From Candidatus Sulfopaludibacter sp. SbA3 (GTDB lineage: Bacteria; Acidobacteriota; Terriglobia; 20CM-2-55-15), in NCBI GenBank assembly GCA_945861845.1, contig CAMAWS010000154.1:1-7443 (forward strand): a DNA stretch of 7,443 bases, given 5' to 3'. Under the pieces are notes generated by a model. That model did not search any database. It was not told the origin of the DNA and was given only the letters and a program-made list of their open reading frames with translations. The translations under genes were made by a program, and so were the position numbers. Positions within the stretch are counted from its first letter, which is position 1. Every line of letters starts with the position of its first letter. Positions 6,226 to 7,443 of the stretch are shown one piece after another.

Positions 6226-7038
6226 TCAGTGCTTTGAGGCGCTGGCGCCTTCGCTGAAATTACCGCCCAGGCGAAGGACTTCACCGCTTCCCAGCTTATA
6301 AACAGCCTTCACAACTGTCAGTTTTCCAGCAGCCACCTCGTGCCGGACGATCGGGCTGGCCTCGATCAAATTCGAAGCGCAGTAATGCACATTTGCTTCC
6401 ACGGCCAAGCTCATCAGCGTCTCACCCTGCACCAACCCCTTCAGCCGATCGATTCCAGGCCGGATCTTTTCGACCAGGGCAGTAAGGTTTTCGGTCGGCA
6501 TGGCCTCGCCTGACAGGGTTGCTGCAACCGCTCCGCATTTTTCGTGTCCGAGGACCACAAGCATGCGTGAATGGAGGTGTTCGATAGCGTATTCCAGGCT
6601 GCCGAGCGCGATCGGATCCGCGACGTGACCCGCGGTTCGCACTACAAAGAGGTCCCCGATGTTCTGATCGAAGAGGAGTTCCGGACTCAGGCGGCTGTCT
6701 GAACAGCAGAGCACGGCAACGTAGGGCTGTTGACTGTTCGCCGTCTTGATGCGGGCGGCAATAACGTCTCTTGGAGCCGTTTTGCCCGACGTGAAGCGCT
6801 TGTTGCCTTCAATGAGGTCGTTCCAGATTTCCTCCGGCGATGCGATCGAACGATCAACCTTTGGGGCAGCCGCTGGGGCAGCCACGGTCGGCGCAGCTTC
6901 CTTTGCGACCGCTTTTACGGGGGCTTTCCCGGCGGGGGGCTCGGCGGCATGGGATTGTCCCCATCCCGGCTTCAAAACGCCACTTACTGTAACCAAGCCT
7001 GCGAGTGTTGCGAACTTTCGTCGTGTGATCAAAGACAT
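6226..7038 (-). CDS. Beta-class carbonic anhydrase, Tat-exported
   Basis: Zinc enzyme that interconverts CO2 and bicarbonate. The 270-residue protein begins with a twin-arginine signal (TRRKFATLAGLVTVSG, residues 5-20), so it should be exported folded to the periplasm. Residues about 31-62 form a low-complexity Ala/Pro/Lys linker, with the catalytic domain at about 65-260. Zinc ligands and the catalytic dyad are intact: CCSDSR (Cys112, Asp114, Arg116) and GHEKCGA (His165, Cys168). Other family marks are EGNKRF (77-82), RTAGH (134-138) and GSLEYAIEHL (146-155). Start ATG 7038 is supported by GGAGG (7049-7045) 6 nt upstream and by the signal peptide starting there. The stop lies 13 bp beyond the large inverted repeat. 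The neighbouring upstream gene on the same strand is the receiver fragment, separated by a palindrome, so a separate transcript is likely. Confidence 0.95.
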   Translation of the reverse strand: MSLITRRKFATLAGLVTVSGVLKPGWGQSHAAEPPAGKAPVKAVAKEAAPTVAAPAAAPKVDRSIASPEEIWNDLIEGNKRFTSGKTAPRDVIAARIKTANSQQPYVAVLCCSDSRLSPELLFDQNIGDLFVVRTAGHVADPIALGSLEYAIEHLHSRMLVVLGHEKCGAVAATLSGEAMPTENLTALVEKIRPGIDRLKGLVQGETLMSLAVEANVHYCASNLIEASPIVRHEVAAGKLTVVKAVYKLGSGEVLRLGGNFSEGASASKH

Positions 7039-7044
7039 ACCTTG

Positions 7045-7049
7045 CCTCC
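7045..7049 (-). promoter_or_regulatory. Shine-Dalgarno GGAGG for the carbonic anhydrase gene
   Basis: GGAGG on the minus strand sits 6 nt before the ATG at 7038 and settles that start. Further upstream, TTGACT (7096-7091) resembles a -35 box, but the best -10-like string after it (TACAAG, 7077-7072) is only 13 bp away, so I do not call a promoter. Confidence 0.7.
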
Positions 7050-7098
7050 ACGAGTCTCATCGGCGGAAGTTCTTGTACTCTTTAATCGGGAGTCAAAT

Positions 7099-7143
7099 GA
7101 GGGACAGTGAGCAATTTCCGCCGGAAATTGCTCACTGTCCCTC
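7099..7143. repeat. 45-bp palindrome (22-bp perfect arms, 1-nt centre)
   Basis: Arms 7099-7120 and 7122-7143 are exact inverted copies around the single base at 7121. The outer part reads GAGGGACAGTGAGC, the inner part AATTTCCG. After one mismatch on each side, the pairing resumes as AAA (7095-7097) with TTT (7145-7147). It lies between the receiver gene and the carbonic anhydrase gene, and the right arm includes the last three codons and stop of the receiver gene. It could end the receiver transcript, though the T-run is short on both strands (TTTT on plus, ATTT on minus). It may instead be a REP-type mobile palindrome. Confidence 0.85.
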
Positions 7144-7443
7144 TTTTAACTCGCCGGCAACTGCCGTGGCCAAATCACCGAGCGTCGCAGGTTTAGCCAG
7201 GACCTTGCGCACCCCCATGCGGAGGATGTGCTCGCGCATCTTCTGTTCGATCAATCCGGTAAGCATGATCACAGGGATATCCGGGCGGAGGCGAAGGATT
7301 TCACTGGCGAGCTCGCTCCCTGTCATCCCGGGCATTGCCAAATCAGTAATGACGAGATCGAATGCCTGGGGATCTGCCTGAAACAGGGCGAGGGCCGCTC
7401 GTGGATCGAGCTCATATGTCAATTGATATCCGAGCCGTTGAAG
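7132..7443 (-). CDS. Receiver (REC) domain, C-terminal fragment cut by the window edge
   Basis: Partial gene entering from the right. The frame is open to the last base: the codons before the TTG at 7422 read LQRLGYQ, in-frame receiver sequence, so that TTG is not the real start. The visible 103 residues cover most of a CheY-like receiver: phosphoacceptor Asp in FDLVITDLAMPG, the conserved Thr in IPVIMLTG and the Lys in VLAKP. The acidic residues at the domain's extreme N-terminus are outside the window. The pattern (LGYQ, DPRAALALFQADPQAFDLVI) is typical of the receiver at the C-terminus of hybrid sensor histidine kinases, but a stand-alone response regulator cannot be ruled out. No output domain follows. 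The final residues EGQ and the stop come from the palindrome at 7099-7143. Confidence 0.9.
   Translation of the reverse strand, partial: LQRLGYQLTYELDPRAALALFQADPQAFDLVITDLAMPGMTGSELASEILRLRPDIPVIMLTGLIEQKMREHILRMGVRKVLAKPATLGDLATAVAGELKEGQ

Noticed and set aside
7072..7096. Promoter for the carbonic anhydrase gene (TTGACT and TACAAG)
   Set aside because: The 13-bp spacing is too short for a sigma-70 promoter.
6746..7381. Plus-strand 211-codon open frame
   Set aside because: It runs antisense across the carbonic anhydrase start, the palindrome and the receiver gene, all better supported on the minus strand.
7420..7422. TTG as the true start of the receiver gene
   Set aside because: The frame stays open upstream to the window edge with receiver-like residues (LQRLGYQ), so the gene is simply cut off.
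1..7443. Mobile element, CRISPR array, defence or phage system, tRNA or rRNA
   Set aside because: No transposase or integrase motif, direct-repeat array, cloverleaf or rRNA-like stretch is visible; the palindromes are the only repeat-like DNA.

Overview
The window looks like chromosomal DNA from a moderately GC-rich, Gram-negative, respiring bacterium. The best guess is an acidobacterium of the Solibacter/Bryobacter kind. Three things point that way: a secreted protein (5334-6137) of a family I associate with large paralogous expansions in Acidobacteriota; a GGGGCTGAAGCCCC-type hairpin at the left edge, of a kind common in intergenic DNA of that phylum; and a fused NuoB-NuoC-NuoD polypeptide. 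The assignment is an inference. No rRNA or other marker gene is present.

Layout, left to right. 1-72: intergenic DNA with a small GC-rich hairpin. 73-828 (-): unrecognised four-helix membrane protein. 849-3137 (+): one 762-residue reading frame joining complex I subunits NuoB, NuoC and NuoD, starting 20 bp from the divergent membrane gene. 3152-3535 (+): a small unrecognised protein just downstream, probably co-transcribed. 3519-4166 (-): endonuclease III, overlapping that small gene tail to tail. 4166-5278 (-): ChrA-type chromate transporter, whose stop codon overlaps the nth start (TGATG), so the two form one operon. 5334-6137 (+): secreted protein, divergent from chrA, with a consensus -10 box and a strong Shine-Dalgarno. 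6141-6212: 72-bp imperfect inverted repeat between convergent genes. 6226-7038 (-): Tat-exported beta-carbonic anhydrase. 7099-7143: near-perfect 45-bp palindrome. 7132-7443 (-): C-terminal part of a receiver domain, cut by the window edge.

Functionally this is mainly housekeeping and cell-envelope content: the quinone-proximal module of respiratory complex I, base-excision DNA repair, anion export, periplasmic CO2/bicarbonate interconversion and phosphorelay signalling. I see no defence system, prophage, transposase, CRISPR array or tRNA. The points most worth a second look are the NuoBCD fusion, which has no other nuo gene visible beside it; the small unknown gene in the position where nuoE usually sits; and two different palindromic elements, one of which supplies the last codons and stop of the receiver gene.
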